A stretch of DNA of 64,000 bases from Streptomyces natalensis ATCC 27448 (GTDB lineage: Bacteria; Actinomycetota; Actinomycetes; Streptomycetales; Streptomycetaceae). A model generated the notes under the pieces. It saw only the letters and a list, made by a program, of their open reading frames with translations, was not told the DNA's origin and did no database searches. The position numbers and the translations under genes were made by a program. Shown here piece by piece: positions 33,145 through 42,159 of this stretch. The DNA is taken from positions 248,001 to 312,000 of the forward strand of contig NZ_JRKI01000026.1 in the NCBI RefSeq assembly GCF_000935125.1, in the 5' to 3' direction. Numbering within the stretch: position 1 is the first letter of the stretch; every line of letters begins with the position of its first letter.

Positions 33145-33474
33145 TCAGATACGGAAGGCGCCGACGGTCACGCTGGTGACGCCGGAGTAGCCGATCGATG
33201 CCTGGTTGTTCGTGTCGCCGTGGAGACTGGCGTCCAGCGGGATCTTTGCCGAGCCGGACGCCGCGACGGTCACGGTCCTGTTCGGCAGCGTCAGACCCTT
33301 GTACGAATTGTTCTGCACGGTCACGGTGACAGTGACGGAGGATCCGCCGCCGTTGGCGACCTCGATCCACGTGTTCGCAGACCCCAACGGAACCTTGTCG
33401 CCGCCGGCCGCCGCCGAAGCCATCGTCGGGGTCAGGCCAGCCGCAACGACCGCCTGAACGGGGAGAAGTGCCAT
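33145..33474 (-). CDS. Small Ala/Gly-rich phage structural protein
   Basis: 109 aa from ATG 33474. The start is Ala-rich (VQAVVAAGLTPTMASAAAGG), followed by Ig-like beta strands (SSVTVTVTVQNNSYKGLT and TVTVAASGSAKIPL). Comparable small proteins occur between head-completion and tail-tube genes of actinophages and may decorate the virion. The role is inferred from position. Confidence 0.65.
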   Translation of the reverse strand: MALLPVQAVVAAGLTPTMASAAAGGDKVPLGSANTWIEVANGGGSSVTVTVTVQNNSYKGLTLPNRTVTVAASGSAKIPLDASLHGDTNNQASIGYSGVTSVTVGAFRI

Positions 33475-33487
33475 GAGAGTGAGCTCC

Positions 33488-33898
33488 TCACTGAGGGATT
33501 GAACGCAGCCGGTAGCGGCTGGCGGCATAGAAACAGGGCGGGACGACATCGTCATCGCGCTGCACCGGCTGCCCGTCGAGGGGCTCTGGCCTCCAGGACG
33601 TGCGTCCGGCGACCGCCAGGACCACGGAGAGGGCGGCAACAGCCCGGTCAGAGACGGACATGGCCGCCTCTGCCGTCAGGCCCACACAGGTCAGCTGAAT
33701 GACGGCCGAATAGTTGGTCCGGTTGTCGGCGAGCGACGCCACCTCGGCGCGACCCGGCTCCGGATACAGCACGACATAGGGCGTACTAGCGGTCGGTGAG
33801 ACCCCAGAAGGCGCCCCGCCCAGATAGACGACCAGTCCGGCACCAGTGAGGGCCGACACGACGGCATCGACGTGAGGCAGGACAGCAGGCGTCGTCAC
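33488..33898 (-). CDS. Tail terminator / completion protein
   Basis: 136 aa from GTG 33898. An N-terminal helix (HVDAVVSALTGAGLVVYLGGAP) is followed by a small alpha/beta core with YVVLYPEPG and IQLTCVGLTAEAAMS. This is the usual look of siphovirus tail-terminator (gpU-type) proteins, and the position after the head-closure gene agrees. Confidence 0.7.
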   Translation of the reverse strand: MTTPAVLPHVDAVVSALTGAGLVVYLGGAPSGVSPTASTPYVVLYPEPGRAEVASLADNRTNYSAVIQLTCVGLTAEAAMSVSDRAVAALSVVLAVAGRTSWRPEPLDGQPVQRDDDVVPPCFYAASRYRLRSIPQ

Positions 33899-33911
33899 GG
33901 GCGGCCTCCCG

Positions 33912-34319
33912 TCAGGTAGTTCCCTCGACGGAGATCCGCCAGGCCGTGGCCGTGGAACCGAAGTCGACGGCCATCACCGAAAAGGGCTGGCCGACGAGCC
34001 TAGTGTCGCCCGACGCCGTGATGGTGACGGTGTCGCCGACGTGCAGGTCATCTGCAGCAAGGGAAGCAAACGGCAGCGCCAGTTCGTACCGGGCGACCAC
34101 CGTCAGCCGCTCCCCCGCCTCCTCGTTGCGAGGAACCCGCTGCGGCTTCAGACGGCACGGCCCCGAATACAACACCGTCGGGGTCCCCGGGGTGAGGACG
34201 CTCGTCGACCGATTCAACGTCGGCGTACCGGGCCGGCTGATCGTGCACGCATCCACCATGAGCTGCTGGTGCGCGATCCGACCTGCGGCAAGCAGCGGTT
34301 GGATGTCGATGGCTGCCAT
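33912..34319 (-). CDS. DUF6093-type head closure protein
   Basis: 135 aa. It starts with a helical segment (RIAHQQLMVDACTISRPG) and has a beta-barrel-like body (PTVLYSGPCRLKPQRVP, ADDLHVGDTVTIT), matching the DUF6093 head-closure family of actinophages. It seals the connector before tail joining. Confidence 0.75.
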   Translation of the reverse strand: MAAIDIQPLLAAGRIAHQQLMVDACTISRPGTPTLNRSTSVLTPGTPTVLYSGPCRLKPQRVPRNEEAGERLTVVARYELALPFASLAADDLHVGDTVTITASGDTRLVGQPFSVMAVDFGSTATAWRISVEGTT

Positions 34320-34320
34320 G

Positions 34321-34950
34321 TCACGTCACCGGATCCACAGAGAACCCGCCCACCCGGTACGGGCGCAGCGCCAGCTTGTGCTCCGGCGTCAACTGGGCGC
34401 CGCCGATCGTCTCTGCCGCGAACGTCCGGGAGTAGTCGTCAATCGACTCCGAGCGCAAGCCCTGCGGGTTCGTCATCGACATTTGCGCCAGGTCCAGGAC
34501 CACGTCCACGACGTCGTCCGGGACCTCGGCATAGCCGTGGCTGTAGGTGACCCGGACCCGCTGCGACCAAATGCCTTGCGGGCGCAGCCATGGAAAGCCC
34601 ATCAGCCGTGTGGGCGTCCACCATGCCTCGCCGCGGGTCAGCTCGGTGCCGATCCGCGTGTAGTCGCGGCCCTCGAGGGCCGTGTATTCGACGTTGGTGA
34701 TCCCGAACAGCTCGACGACGGTGAGCAGATGGGTGTCATCAAGAACGAGGGGACGCTGCGGAAGCCGAAGCACCCGCCCGTTACCCGGCAGGGTGATCGT
34801 CTCGTTCTCCACCAGGGTGAACTGCTGCCGGCAGTGCTTGCGAACCCGAGCCGAGGCACGGCGGATCGCCATCGCGGCCTGCGCCGGATCCAGCGACCGC
34901 TGCAACGCCGCCTCGAGGTCCGCCTGCGTTGCCAGAGGGGTCGGGGACAC
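34321..34950 (-). CDS. Head-tail connector protein
   Basis: 209 aa, gp6-like adaptor: ADLEAALQRSLDPAQAAMAI helix, RASARVRKHCRQQF, then a beta hairpin with LPQRPLVLDDTHLL and a helical end. It starts at GTG 34950. It follows the capsid and a SAP-like small protein and joins the portal ring to head closure. Confidence 0.75.
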   Translation of the reverse strand: MSPTPLATQADLEAALQRSLDPAQAAMAIRRASARVRKHCRQQFTLVENETITLPGNGRVLRLPQRPLVLDDTHLLTVVELFGITNVEYTALEGRDYTRIGTELTRGEAWWTPTRLMGFPWLRPQGIWSQRVRVTYSHGYAEVPDDVVDVVLDLAQMSMTNPQGLRSESIDDYSRTFAAETIGGAQLTPEHKLALRPYRVGGFSVDPVT

Positions 34951-34962
34951 AGGGCGCCCCCT

Positions 34963-35328
34963 TTACTCCTCGCCGTCGGCCAGGCCAGCCAGCCGCTTCA
35001 CAACGGTCGAGCGCGGCTTGTCCTTCGCCTGCTCCGCCTCGAGAGCCTGTGCGGCACGCCCCGGATCGCCGTCCACCCACGTCATGAGGGTGTCGATGGT
35101 GCCGTCCACCGGCGGCCCGTCACCCTCCGACTGGACAGGATCCGCCGCCTTCGCGGGGGCGGGCTCGGGCTTCGGCTCGGGGTCCCTCTCCAGAACCTCG
35201 ATGCAGCCGACGGGGGCGTTGTCCGCGAAGTGACGGGCCATCTCGCCCTCCAGCTCCGCATCCACGTTGAACGTGGTGACGGCGTAGTTCCAGTACGCCT
35301 CAAACGGTTTGACCACACGCACACGCAT
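34963..35328 (-). CDS. Phage protein with C-terminal HeH/SAP-like motif
   Basis: 121 aa. The N-terminus (MRVRVVKPFEAYW) is beta-like, the middle is Pro/Glu-rich, and the C-terminal 45 residues (GTIDTLMTWVDGDPGRAAQA) resemble the HeH/Rho-N-like helix-extended-helix found in small proteins next to phage capsid genes. Possibly virion-associated. Confidence 0.6.
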   Translation of the reverse strand: MRVRVVKPFEAYWNYAVTTFNVDAELEGEMARHFADNAPVGCIEVLERDPEPKPEPAPAKAADPVQSEGDGPPVDGTIDTLMTWVDGDPGRAAQALEAEQAKDKPRSTVVKRLAGLADGEE

Positions 35329-35350
35329 GCGTCTTCCCCTTCATAAGAGC

Positions 35351-35390
35351 CCCGCCGGCACAGGCAGACAGGGGTGCCTGTGCCGGCGGG
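35351..35390. terminator. 16-bp perfect hairpin after the capsid gene
   Basis: CCCGCCGGCACAGGCA and its complement (35375-35390) flank an 8-base loop, seven bases beyond the capsid stop. There is no T-run, so it may act as a partial terminator or RNA-stabilising stem that raises capsid mRNA over downstream genes. Confidence 0.6.
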
Positions 35391-35396
35391 AGACGG

Positions 35397-36713
35397 TCAG
35401 GCGTGCTCGATGACCACGCCGCGCTTGTACAGCGCCGCGTCGCCGCTGCCCGCGTCGGTCGGAACGCCGTAGTCGCCCACCCACGACCAGGTCGACGACA
35501 GGACCTGCTGCAGGCGGTCCTGCGGCGGACGCACCAGCAGCGTCATGTCGACACCCGGTGCCACGTTGACCTGTCGCACCTCCGGCACGTCCTCCACCCC
35601 GGTGCCGGACAGCAGCGTGCCGGTGTTGTCGAACGGGGCCGCCATCAGCGCGGACGCGCCCAGGACGATCGGCCGGTGCACCGTCAGCGTGCCCGCCGAG
35701 CCACCCAGGATGGTCGGGGTCTCGATGTTCCTGACCCAGTCGATGCCGCCGAAACGGCCAATACTCAGGTCGCGGTAGATGGGGCTGTCAACGCGGCCCT
35801 GCAGCGCCTGCTTGAAGTCGCTGTCGGAGAACAGTTCGGCCTCAGTGTCCGGGTCGATGTGCGCGACGTAGTAGCCGCCGAGGGTCGGCACGTTCATCTT
35901 CCTGAGCCTCGCGACTGCGCTGCGGAAGTTCTGGAAGGTGACCGTGTTGCTGCTGGCCAGGTCGTAGGCGGTGTTCGTGCCGGTAGCGCGGATCGTGGTC
36001 GGCGCGTTGCTCGAGATCACCGCATCACCGACGACGTCCACCCGCGCGGAACCCAGCGTGAGCGTGTTCGTGGACGTGTTGACGCCGACGACCGTGTTCG
36101 CGACACCAGCGATCGTCACGTTCAGCGGGTTCGCTCCGGACACCGGGGTCGGCACACCGTTGACGTTGACCGTCGAGAACCCGTTCACGGACTGCACGAT
36201 GATCGCCGTGTCCGAGGTGCCCGCAGTGGTGCACCACGTGCGGCCGCCCGCGTAGGACGCGTACAGCTTGTTCCGGGCGACCTGGTTGATGGTCTGCCCC
36301 GCGTTGATGCCGAGGGTCTCCACGTCGGCAAGGAACTTGGAGGCCAGCGCCATCGCGTTGGACAGCATGTTCGTGTCCATGCTGTTGGCGTACTGGTCCA
36401 TCACGACCGACCACTGCTCGATGCTGTAGGTCGACGCGGACGGGTCCGAGCCGGTCACCGGCGTCGTCGCCGGCGCCAGCAGACCCTTACGGGTGAAAGT
36501 CTTCGTGTCCCCGAGCCCGCCCTGCCACGGCTCGGAGTCCGCAATCGCAGGGAACAGAAAGTTCGGCACGAGCGCGTCACGGAAGACACGGTCCAGGATG
36601 CCGTTCTGCAGCATCGCCTGAATCGCGGCCGGAACGGTCGCACGGACACCGGCGTGCCGGTCAAGACGGAACCACGAACGGGTGGTGCCCGCCTTCGGGA
36701 TGGTGGGGGTCAT
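35397..36713 (-). CDS. Major capsid protein, P22-coat/HK97-fold type
   Basis: 438 aa from ATG 36713. It has a helical start, the segment FLFPAIADSEPWQGGLGDT, an inserted beta-rich domain (about residues 165-240; VNVNGVPTPVSGANPLNV), the core NFRSAVARLRKM and the capsid-type end TWSWVGDYGVP. GAGGAG lies 6 bases before ATG 36713; the GTG at 36719 touches that SD and is less likely. Residues 14-20 (WFRLDRH) recur in the scaffold N-terminus (WFNLARH), a probable shared processing site. Confidence 0.85.
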   Translation of the reverse strand: MTPTIPKAGTTRSWFRLDRHAGVRATVPAAIQAMLQNGILDRVFRDALVPNFLFPAIADSEPWQGGLGDTKTFTRKGLLAPATTPVTGSDPSASTYSIEQWSVVMDQYANSMDTNMLSNAMALASKFLADVETLGINAGQTINQVARNKLYASYAGGRTWCTTAGTSDTAIIVQSVNGFSTVNVNGVPTPVSGANPLNVTIAGVANTVVGVNTSTNTLTLGSARVDVVGDAVISSNAPTTIRATGTNTAYDLASSNTVTFQNFRSAVARLRKMNVPTLGGYYVAHIDPDTEAELFSDSDFKQALQGRVDSPIYRDLSIGRFGGIDWVRNIETPTILGGSAGTLTVHRPIVLGASALMAAPFDNTGTLLSGTGVEDVPEVRQVNVAPGVDMTLLVRPPQDRLQQVLSSTWSWVGDYGVPTDAGSGDAALYKRGVVIEHA

Positions 36714-36715
36714 GC

Positions 36716-36904
36716 TCACTCCTCAGTGATTTCTACGGACACCAGGTCCGGGTGCTGCTCGGCAATCGCCTGGACCCCGAGCAATGCGGTTTGAATGACG
36801 GCCGACACGGCGGCGCAGACGCGACCCCCAGCGACGTGCTCTTCGTGACCGGCCACCTCAATCGAGATGCGCCCCTCGCCCAGGTGGGCGCGGACTTCGA
36901 TCAC
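36716..36904 (-). CDS. Compact Prp-like cysteine protease, candidate capsid/scaffold protease
   Basis: 62 aa from GTG 36904 (GTGA overlap with scaffold stop). It keeps the Prp (YsxB) hallmarks: GH with His20, then VCAAVSA with Cys30, and the usual C-terminal phrase LLGVQAIAEQHPDLVSVE. The middle of normal Prp (about 105-110 aa) is missing, and the His-Cys spacing is 10 instead of 12. Prp in Firmicutes cuts the N-terminus of ribosomal protein L27 and also phage 80alpha capsid and scaffold. Position between scaffold and capsid suggests it does the phage job here. Confidence 0.7.
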   Translation of the reverse strand: MIEVRAHLGEGRISIEVAGHEEHVAGGRVCAAVSAVIQTALLGVQAIAEQHPDLVSVEITEE

Positions 36905-37710
36905 GCCGAGCGCTGCCGGTAACCGAACTGGGAGAGGTAATCGGCGACCTCGTCCTTGGATGCCTTCGAGTAGTCGGTGGGCGCCGGCGCGCCTCGCGAG
37001 CCCTGCCCGGGGTCAGGCCGGGGCTTCGGCTTGCGGGCGGGCTCCGGCTCCGCCGCCGCAGCGCTCACCACCGGTTCGGGCTTCGCCCAATGCGGCTTGC
37101 GCTCCAGCAGGTCCGCAAGGTCCGCTTCGATCGCATCGGTATCGATCTCGCCGTCGGAGTCGACGTACTTGCTGGGGTCGCGCATCAGCACGTCCACGGC
37201 ATCCGACGGATCCGCGAACTGGCCGACCGCAAAGACCTTCACTTCGGACGACACGGCACGCGCAACGGCCTTCGCCGCCTGGGTCTTCGCACGCTCGCCC
37301 TGAGCCTGCGCCTTCTCCAGCTCGGACTTGTCGCGGTCCTCGAACTCTTGCACCTTGCGTGCGAGAGCAGCCATCTCCCTCTTCGCGGCCGCGGCTTCCT
37401 TCTTCGCCGCAACCCGCTCAGCTTTCATCCGCTCGAGAGCCTTCTTGCCCGCATCGCCCAAGCCGTCCTTCGCCGGCTCATCACCGGGCTCCGGATCGCC
37501 CTCGTCGCCCTCGGGGTCGTCGTCACCATCGCCGTTCAGGGCGTCGGCGAGCATCCGCTCAGCTTCGGGGTCTCCCCCGTCGCCGGTCCCGGCGCCGGCG
37601 CCAGCCGCCGGTGCCTCCGGGTCGCCGCCCTCAGGCTCAGGGTCGTCGTGTCGTGCCAGGTTGAACCAGGTGGCGCCGGTTGCCGGTGCCGGGTGCTTCT
37701 CGGTGGACAT
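36901..37710 (-). CDS. Scaffolding protein
   Basis: 269 aa, very acidic N-terminal third (Glu/Asp/Gly/Pro), a long Lys/Ala/Glu coiled coil (KKALERMKAERVAAKKE), an acidic middle (DSDGEIDTDAIEADLADLL) and a basic C-terminus. This is the standard architecture of phage scaffold proteins. The N-terminal WFNLARHDD (residues 15-23) matches the capsid WFRLDRHAG. It is immediately followed by the Prp-like gene. Confidence 0.85.
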   Translation of the reverse strand: MSTEKHPAPATGATWFNLARHDDPEPEGGDPEAPAAGAGAGTGDGGDPEAERMLADALNGDGDDDPEGDEGDPEPGDEPAKDGLGDAGKKALERMKAERVAAKKEAAAAKREMAALARKVQEFEDRDKSELEKAQAQGERAKTQAAKAVARAVSSEVKVFAVGQFADPSDAVDVLMRDPSKYVDSDGEIDTDAIEADLADLLERKPHWAKPEPVVSAAAAEPEPARKPKPRPDPGQGSRGAPAPTDYSKASKDEVADYLSQFGYRQRSA

Positions 37711-37781
37711 TGCGTCCGCCCTCTCGTGTGATGCGAAAGGGGCGCCGTTGCAGCACCCCTCGGGGGTTGGGTGGTGCGTGG

Positions 37782-38030
37782 TCAGCTCTTGAGACTGCCG
37801 TCGGCTGACCAGGTATCGGGGACAGCGTCCGAGGCGCCGAGCGCCTTGGCCCGCTGGATGATGAAGCGCCGCACCTTGCTGCGGGCCTCTTCCGTCGGCG
37901 GCTGCACACGGCCGACAGCACGGATGGCGTTCTCGAGATCCGCACGATTGCGGATGGGGAATCTCCCTCCAGGCATCGCCTGGCCCTTCGCGGCCGCCTT
38001 CTTCCGGGCGGCCGTGTTCATGTCGGCCAC
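37782..38030 (-). CDS. Small phage protein, DUF6582-like
   Basis: 82 aa from GTG 38030 with AGGAGG 6 bases upstream. It is basic (AARKKAAAKGQAMPGG) with FPIRNRADLENAIRAVGR and KVRRFIIQRAKALG, a motif common in proteins beside phage portal/MuF genes. Its role is unknown. Confidence 0.6.
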   Translation of the reverse strand: MADMNTAARKKAAAKGQAMPGGRFPIRNRADLENAIRAVGRVQPPTEEARSKVRRFIIQRAKALGASDAVPDTWSADGSLKS

Positions 38031-38039
38031 GATGTCCTC

Positions 38040-39065
38040 CTACAAGAGGTAGCCAAAGCGCCGCAGGAGCCGGATCAGTTCGTCCCGGTCCTCGGCGAGC
38101 TTGAGAATCTCGGACGGCATCAGCCGCGGAGTACGAAGGCGGAAGCGCGGCAGGCCCTGCTCAACGTCCGCTCGGGTGCGGGCGAACCGCTGCCCCGTCC
38201 TCTGCTCGGTCTCACGCCGCATCTCCTGGAAGAACTCGCCGCGGCGTGTAGTGCTCTCCAGCGTGGCGACGACTTTCCGCCCATAGACGTCCAGCGTCTG
38301 CACGCTCCGGCTGGCATTCACGACGCGGAAGATGTCAGCGCCTTCCCGAATCGCGGTCGCGCCACCCACGCCAAACCGTCGGTCCTGCTCCGCGCGGGAC
38401 AGGCTGTTGAAGAACGCCTTCGGGTCCGTAAACCGACCCGGCCGCGCCTTCGTCGACGGACTGCCATAACACTGACAGCGGCGATGCCTAGCGAAGTCCG
38501 CATTCCAGCGGTACCACTTCCCGGCGAGGATCACGCAGCGGGCGCACGCGCCGGGCCGGACCATCCGGATGTAGCCGGTCACCGTGCGGTTGGCGACCAT
38601 CGCCACTCCCATCGCTCCCGACCCTGCGTCCGCGACCTCGCTCGCAACGATCCGCTGCAGGCTGGCCATGCCGCCGAGCATCGCCTCCTGCAACGTCAAC
38701 CCGCCCTGGATCAGGGTCTTGGCGCGGATGACTGGCAGGTACAGCAGCGAGTCCAGCGCCCGACCGTCCGCCGCGGTCCCGGCCAACTGCCGGTACTGCA
38801 CGGTCGACGCGCCGTCCGCGTAGTCCGAGGAGAGCCCGTCCGCGGCCACCATCGCGTCCACGTACCGCTGCCCGGTCGACGCCGCGAGCAACTGGCCCGC
38901 GGCCAGCGCGCTCACCATCGCATCACCGATGCCCCGCAGCCACGATCCGGACAGGTCCGTGGTGTCCAACTGCCGCCACAGTTGCGCCATACGCATCGTC
39001 GCCTGAAGCTGCGCGCGGCGTTGCGTCTCACCGTAGGAGGCGACGATCGTGCTGGTGTCGGCCAT
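38040..39065 (-). CDS. MuF-like minor head protein
   Basis: 341 aa from ATG 39065, which overlaps the portal stop. It is helical, with GYIRMVRPGACARCVIL and ADFARHRRCQCYGSPS (Cys/His cluster) typical of MuF/SPP1 gp7-type minor capsid proteins that sit on the portal. It has no toxin-like C-terminus. Confidence 0.8.
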   Translation of the reverse strand: MADTSTIVASYGETQRRAQLQATMRMAQLWRQLDTTDLSGSWLRGIGDAMVSALAAGQLLAASTGQRYVDAMVAADGLSSDYADGASTVQYRQLAGTAADGRALDSLLYLPVIRAKTLIQGGLTLQEAMLGGMASLQRIVASEVADAGSGAMGVAMVANRTVTGYIRMVRPGACARCVILAGKWYRWNADFARHRRCQCYGSPSTKARPGRFTDPKAFFNSLSRAEQDRRFGVGGATAIREGADIFRVVNASRSVQTLDVYGRKVVATLESTTRRGEFFQEMRRETEQRTGQRFARTRADVEQGLPRFRLRTPRLMPSEILKLAEDRDELIRLLRRFGYLL

Positions 39066-39066
39066 C

Positions 39067-40506
39067 TCAGCCGTCCGCGGAAGCCGCCGAGAACTGCGGC
39101 ACCGGTTCGCCACCACCTGGGCCGCCGTCCGATGGCGCGGGGGCGCCCGGGGCGGTCGGCGGCGCCGTCGACAGCGCGTGCAGGTCCGCGGCCGTCATCC
39201 GGGTCAGAGCCTCATCCTGCATCGCCCGCATCCGGATCCGCTGCTCAGCCGAGTAGCCCAGGTCCTCCCAAGCCTGCTCGGTCGGCAGGATGCCGGACGC
39301 GTGCAGCTTGGTGACCGCGTCCGCCTTCTGCGCATAGGTCGGGGTCGCAGCGTCCCGCCACGCCGTCTCCAGACTGCGGGCCTTCGGATCCAGGCTGCCG
39401 TCCCGGACCAGCAAGGCGAGACGCATCACCCGCTCCCACGCCTCCCCGAACGCCCGCTGGCGCCGCTCGGACCGCTTCACCAGGCGAGCCTCCGACGCAC
39501 GGATCGCGTCCGCGGACGGCGGCTGATCCGTGGCCAGGCCGAGGAAGGCCGGCGGAAGGCCCGTCAACGCGGCCACGAGCCGGGCAAGCTGGTTGATCGT
39601 CTCGTGGAAGTTGGTCAGCTGAGCCTCGGGGAACTGGCCGAACTTGACGCCGTCGCCCTCGTTCACCCACAAGCGGCCCGCCAACGACGACATCGCGCCG
39701 AGCGGCTGCCCCATCTCATCGGCGAAGTCGTCCCTGCTCATGCCGGTCGCCCACCGGCGCGGCATCGCGTGATACTCCGCACTCACCATCATGTCCGTGG
39801 CGATCTTGCAGGCGGCATCCGACAGAGGGATCACCGCACGCAGCTCCGACGTGCCGTCCATGTGCCGCAACCGGGGCCGGTTCGCCAGCGTCACCACCAG
39901 CAACTGACCGAGACCATGCTCATCCCGGTCGACCTCGACCCACGCGCCCTTCTGCTTCTCGAACTGGTGGCGTGAGTCCGGCAGGTACAGCATCGCGTTC
40001 TGCACCGGCATCGACCCGGACGCGGCCGGCTCATCCCACCGCTTGATCGCGGCGATCTCCTGCCGCGTCCGCGGATCCCGCTCCGCATACGCCTCGAGCG
40101 CCGACTCCGCAGTGACGATCGGGATCTCCTCATCGGCGTCGTTCGCGCCGACGATCGCATACGACCGCCGCAGCGCCAGCGCATCCACGTGCGCCTGCTG
40201 CGACCCCTCGTCGAGGTTGTTCGCCTGCCAGATCTCCCACAGGTCATCCGCGGTCGTCTCGCTCTTGGCGTACCGAAAGCCCTCGATGTCCAGCCGCTCA
40301 TCCAGCGCATCCACCACCAGCTGCGGCCAGTTGATGACGACCTGCCGCATCCGGTCGGACAGCTCGACCTGAATCTCCGGCGCCATGTACGACAGCGGCT
40401 GAATGCCCTCGTAGTAGGCGTCCATCAACTTCAGCTCGGGCAGCTCCTTGTCGTGCGCCTGCACGAGCCGCTTCAGCCACTCCTCCGGGGACAGGTCCAA
40501 AGCCAC
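39067..40506 (-). CDS. Portal protein
   Basis: 479 aa, SPP1 gp6/HK97-like portal: DAYYEGIQPLSYMAPEIQ at the N-terminus, RRSYAIVGANDADEE, and a helical hairpin in the second half (FLGLATDQPPSADAIRA). It starts at GTG 40506 with GAAGGGGG upstream. The twelve-mer ring is the DNA entry gate and tail docking site. Confidence 0.9.
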   Translation of the reverse strand: MALDLSPEEWLKRLVQAHDKELPELKLMDAYYEGIQPLSYMAPEIQVELSDRMRQVVINWPQLVVDALDERLDIEGFRYAKSETTADDLWEIWQANNLDEGSQQAHVDALALRRSYAIVGANDADEEIPIVTAESALEAYAERDPRTRQEIAAIKRWDEPAASGSMPVQNAMLYLPDSRHQFEKQKGAWVEVDRDEHGLGQLLVVTLANRPRLRHMDGTSELRAVIPLSDAACKIATDMMVSAEYHAMPRRWATGMSRDDFADEMGQPLGAMSSLAGRLWVNEGDGVKFGQFPEAQLTNFHETINQLARLVAALTGLPPAFLGLATDQPPSADAIRASEARLVKRSERRQRAFGEAWERVMRLALLVRDGSLDPKARSLETAWRDAATPTYAQKADAVTKLHASGILPTEQAWEDLGYSAEQRIRMRAMQDEALTRMTAADLHALSTAPPTAPGAPAPSDGGPGGGEPVPQFSAASADG

Positions 40507-40524
40507 AGCCCCACCCCCTTCAGG

Positions 40525-42159
40525 TCAACGCATGACGGTTGTCCGGCTCGACTTCTTCGGGCGGGCCATGCCTGCGGCAATCGCGTCACCAGCGGCTTCA
40601 TGGGCAAGTACGGACACCACCGTCAGGTCGATCTTCTGGTGGGGTGCTGCCTTGCGCAGCACGTACCGGCCAGCGGTTCGGGCCGCCTTCCGGGCATGCC
40701 CCACGTGAGCCGACGTGTCCTCACAGCCGTCATGCTCGAAGGCACTGCCAGCCTTCGTCACATCAGTCAGCAGCCGTTCACAGGCGGCATACATCTGCAC
40801 GACGCGCTGCGTGTACCAGCGGACCACCCGCTTCTCCCCGTACCGCTCCGCCCACGTGTCGACCTCGGTCTCCCAGTACGGCGGATCGCAGTACGCGCGC
40901 ACCACGTGGTAGCGGTGCATCACCTCGTCCATAGCGGCGTCGACCTCGAGGCGCGGTGTTTGGCCGCCCCACTCGGCCGGGTCCCAGATCGTCGGCAGCT
41001 TCAGTGAGCTGTACACCGGCGTGAACTGGTAACCATCCAGCGTCTCGAGCCGGATGCCCGTCCAGTCGTCGATGTCGCTGCCGTCGAACCCGAGCGTCAC
41101 GGGCGTCCCGTCCGGGACCTCCCGCGGAGCTGCTCGAAGATCCCAGCGGTCCCGGGCAAGCCATGTACCCGTACCCGCCGTGATCCGGTTGCCGAAGAAC
41201 CGCTCGGCCTGCGCCTGGTCCCGTTCGATCAGCTCAGCAGCTTCGGCCTCGATGGCGTCGAGGTCGACCCACCAGGAGTCGCCATATACCGCCTTGTGAA
41301 TCTTCCGGCGGTCCGCCTTCTTGGCGTAGTCCAGGTCAGCCGGAGCCCGCCGGAAGTCCCGGAAGATGTCCTGCACCTTCGCCTCGAACGTCCGCTGCGC
41401 CACGCTGTTCTCGCTGGGGTCCCAGCCGTTCGTCGTCTCCGTCGACCGGCCGCCCATGCCCGCCAGGCCACGCCGCTGCGTGTCCGCGACCCTCTGCATC
41501 TTGTTCTCGGTCGTCCAGATGCCGGATTCGTCCTGCGGCACGAAAGTGACGCGCTGACCGAGGCGGGACTGAGCCGACGAGGTCACCGTGTCGATGCGGC
41601 CCCCGCCCGGCAGGCGAATGAACTCCTCGCCCGTCTTCGGGATCAACTCGGCAAGCGGACCCTTGTCGATCATCGGACGGAGGGCACCATAGATGTTGTC
41701 GGTCTGCTCCTCCGAGAACGCCGTGATCTGGATCAGCGGCGTCGGCCACGGCATGCCCATCGGCTCGCCCGGCTCGTACTCGTACAGCCAGCCGCAGCCA
41801 CAGCCGTGATCCCGGCAGTCGTACAGCTCGCCACCGGACGCCCACCCGGCGAACACCGCCGGGCCGACACCCTCGACACAGACCTGCGACGCGGTCAGCG
41901 GACCCTTGCCCCACTTCTGCGGACGCACCAACTGGCTGCGCCGGTAGTGGAACGCCGAAGCAGGCGACAGCATCGACCGCTCCCGCGTCGCACCGGGCTT
42001 CACCCGGTAGTGGTTCAGGTAGAACCACAGCATCTCGTCGGTGAGGACATACGGCTCGCCAACGGAGAAGCCGTCCGGGATCACGCAGTGCGCCTCAACC
42101 CAGTCCGCGATCAGGAAGCCGAGCGTGGGCCACTGGACTACCCGATCATCCCCCGTCAC
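40525..42159 (-). CDS. terL: Terminase large subunit
   Basis: 544 aa packaging motor. The ATPase half has a Walker A variant (VRPQKWGKGP) near residue 79, Walker B with FVPQDES near 209 and a coupling segment. The nuclease half begins near 350 with LGFDGSDIDDW, supplying metal-binding Asp residues. It starts at GTG 42159, overlapping the small subunit by 14 bases. Confidence 0.92.
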   Translation of the reverse strand: MTGDDRVVQWPTLGFLIADWVEAHCVIPDGFSVGEPYVLTDEMLWFYLNHYRVKPGATRERSMLSPASAFHYRRSQLVRPQKWGKGPLTASQVCVEGVGPAVFAGWASGGELYDCRDHGCGCGWLYEYEPGEPMGMPWPTPLIQITAFSEEQTDNIYGALRPMIDKGPLAELIPKTGEEFIRLPGGGRIDTVTSSAQSRLGQRVTFVPQDESGIWTTENKMQRVADTQRRGLAGMGGRSTETTNGWDPSENSVAQRTFEAKVQDIFRDFRRAPADLDYAKKADRRKIHKAVYGDSWWVDLDAIEAEAAELIERDQAQAERFFGNRITAGTGTWLARDRWDLRAAPREVPDGTPVTLGFDGSDIDDWTGIRLETLDGYQFTPVYSSLKLPTIWDPAEWGGQTPRLEVDAAMDEVMHRYHVVRAYCDPPYWETEVDTWAERYGEKRVVRWYTQRVVQMYAACERLLTDVTKAGSAFEHDGCEDTSAHVGHARKAARTAGRYVLRKAAPHQKIDLTVVSVLAHEAAGDAIAAGMARPKKSSRTTVMR

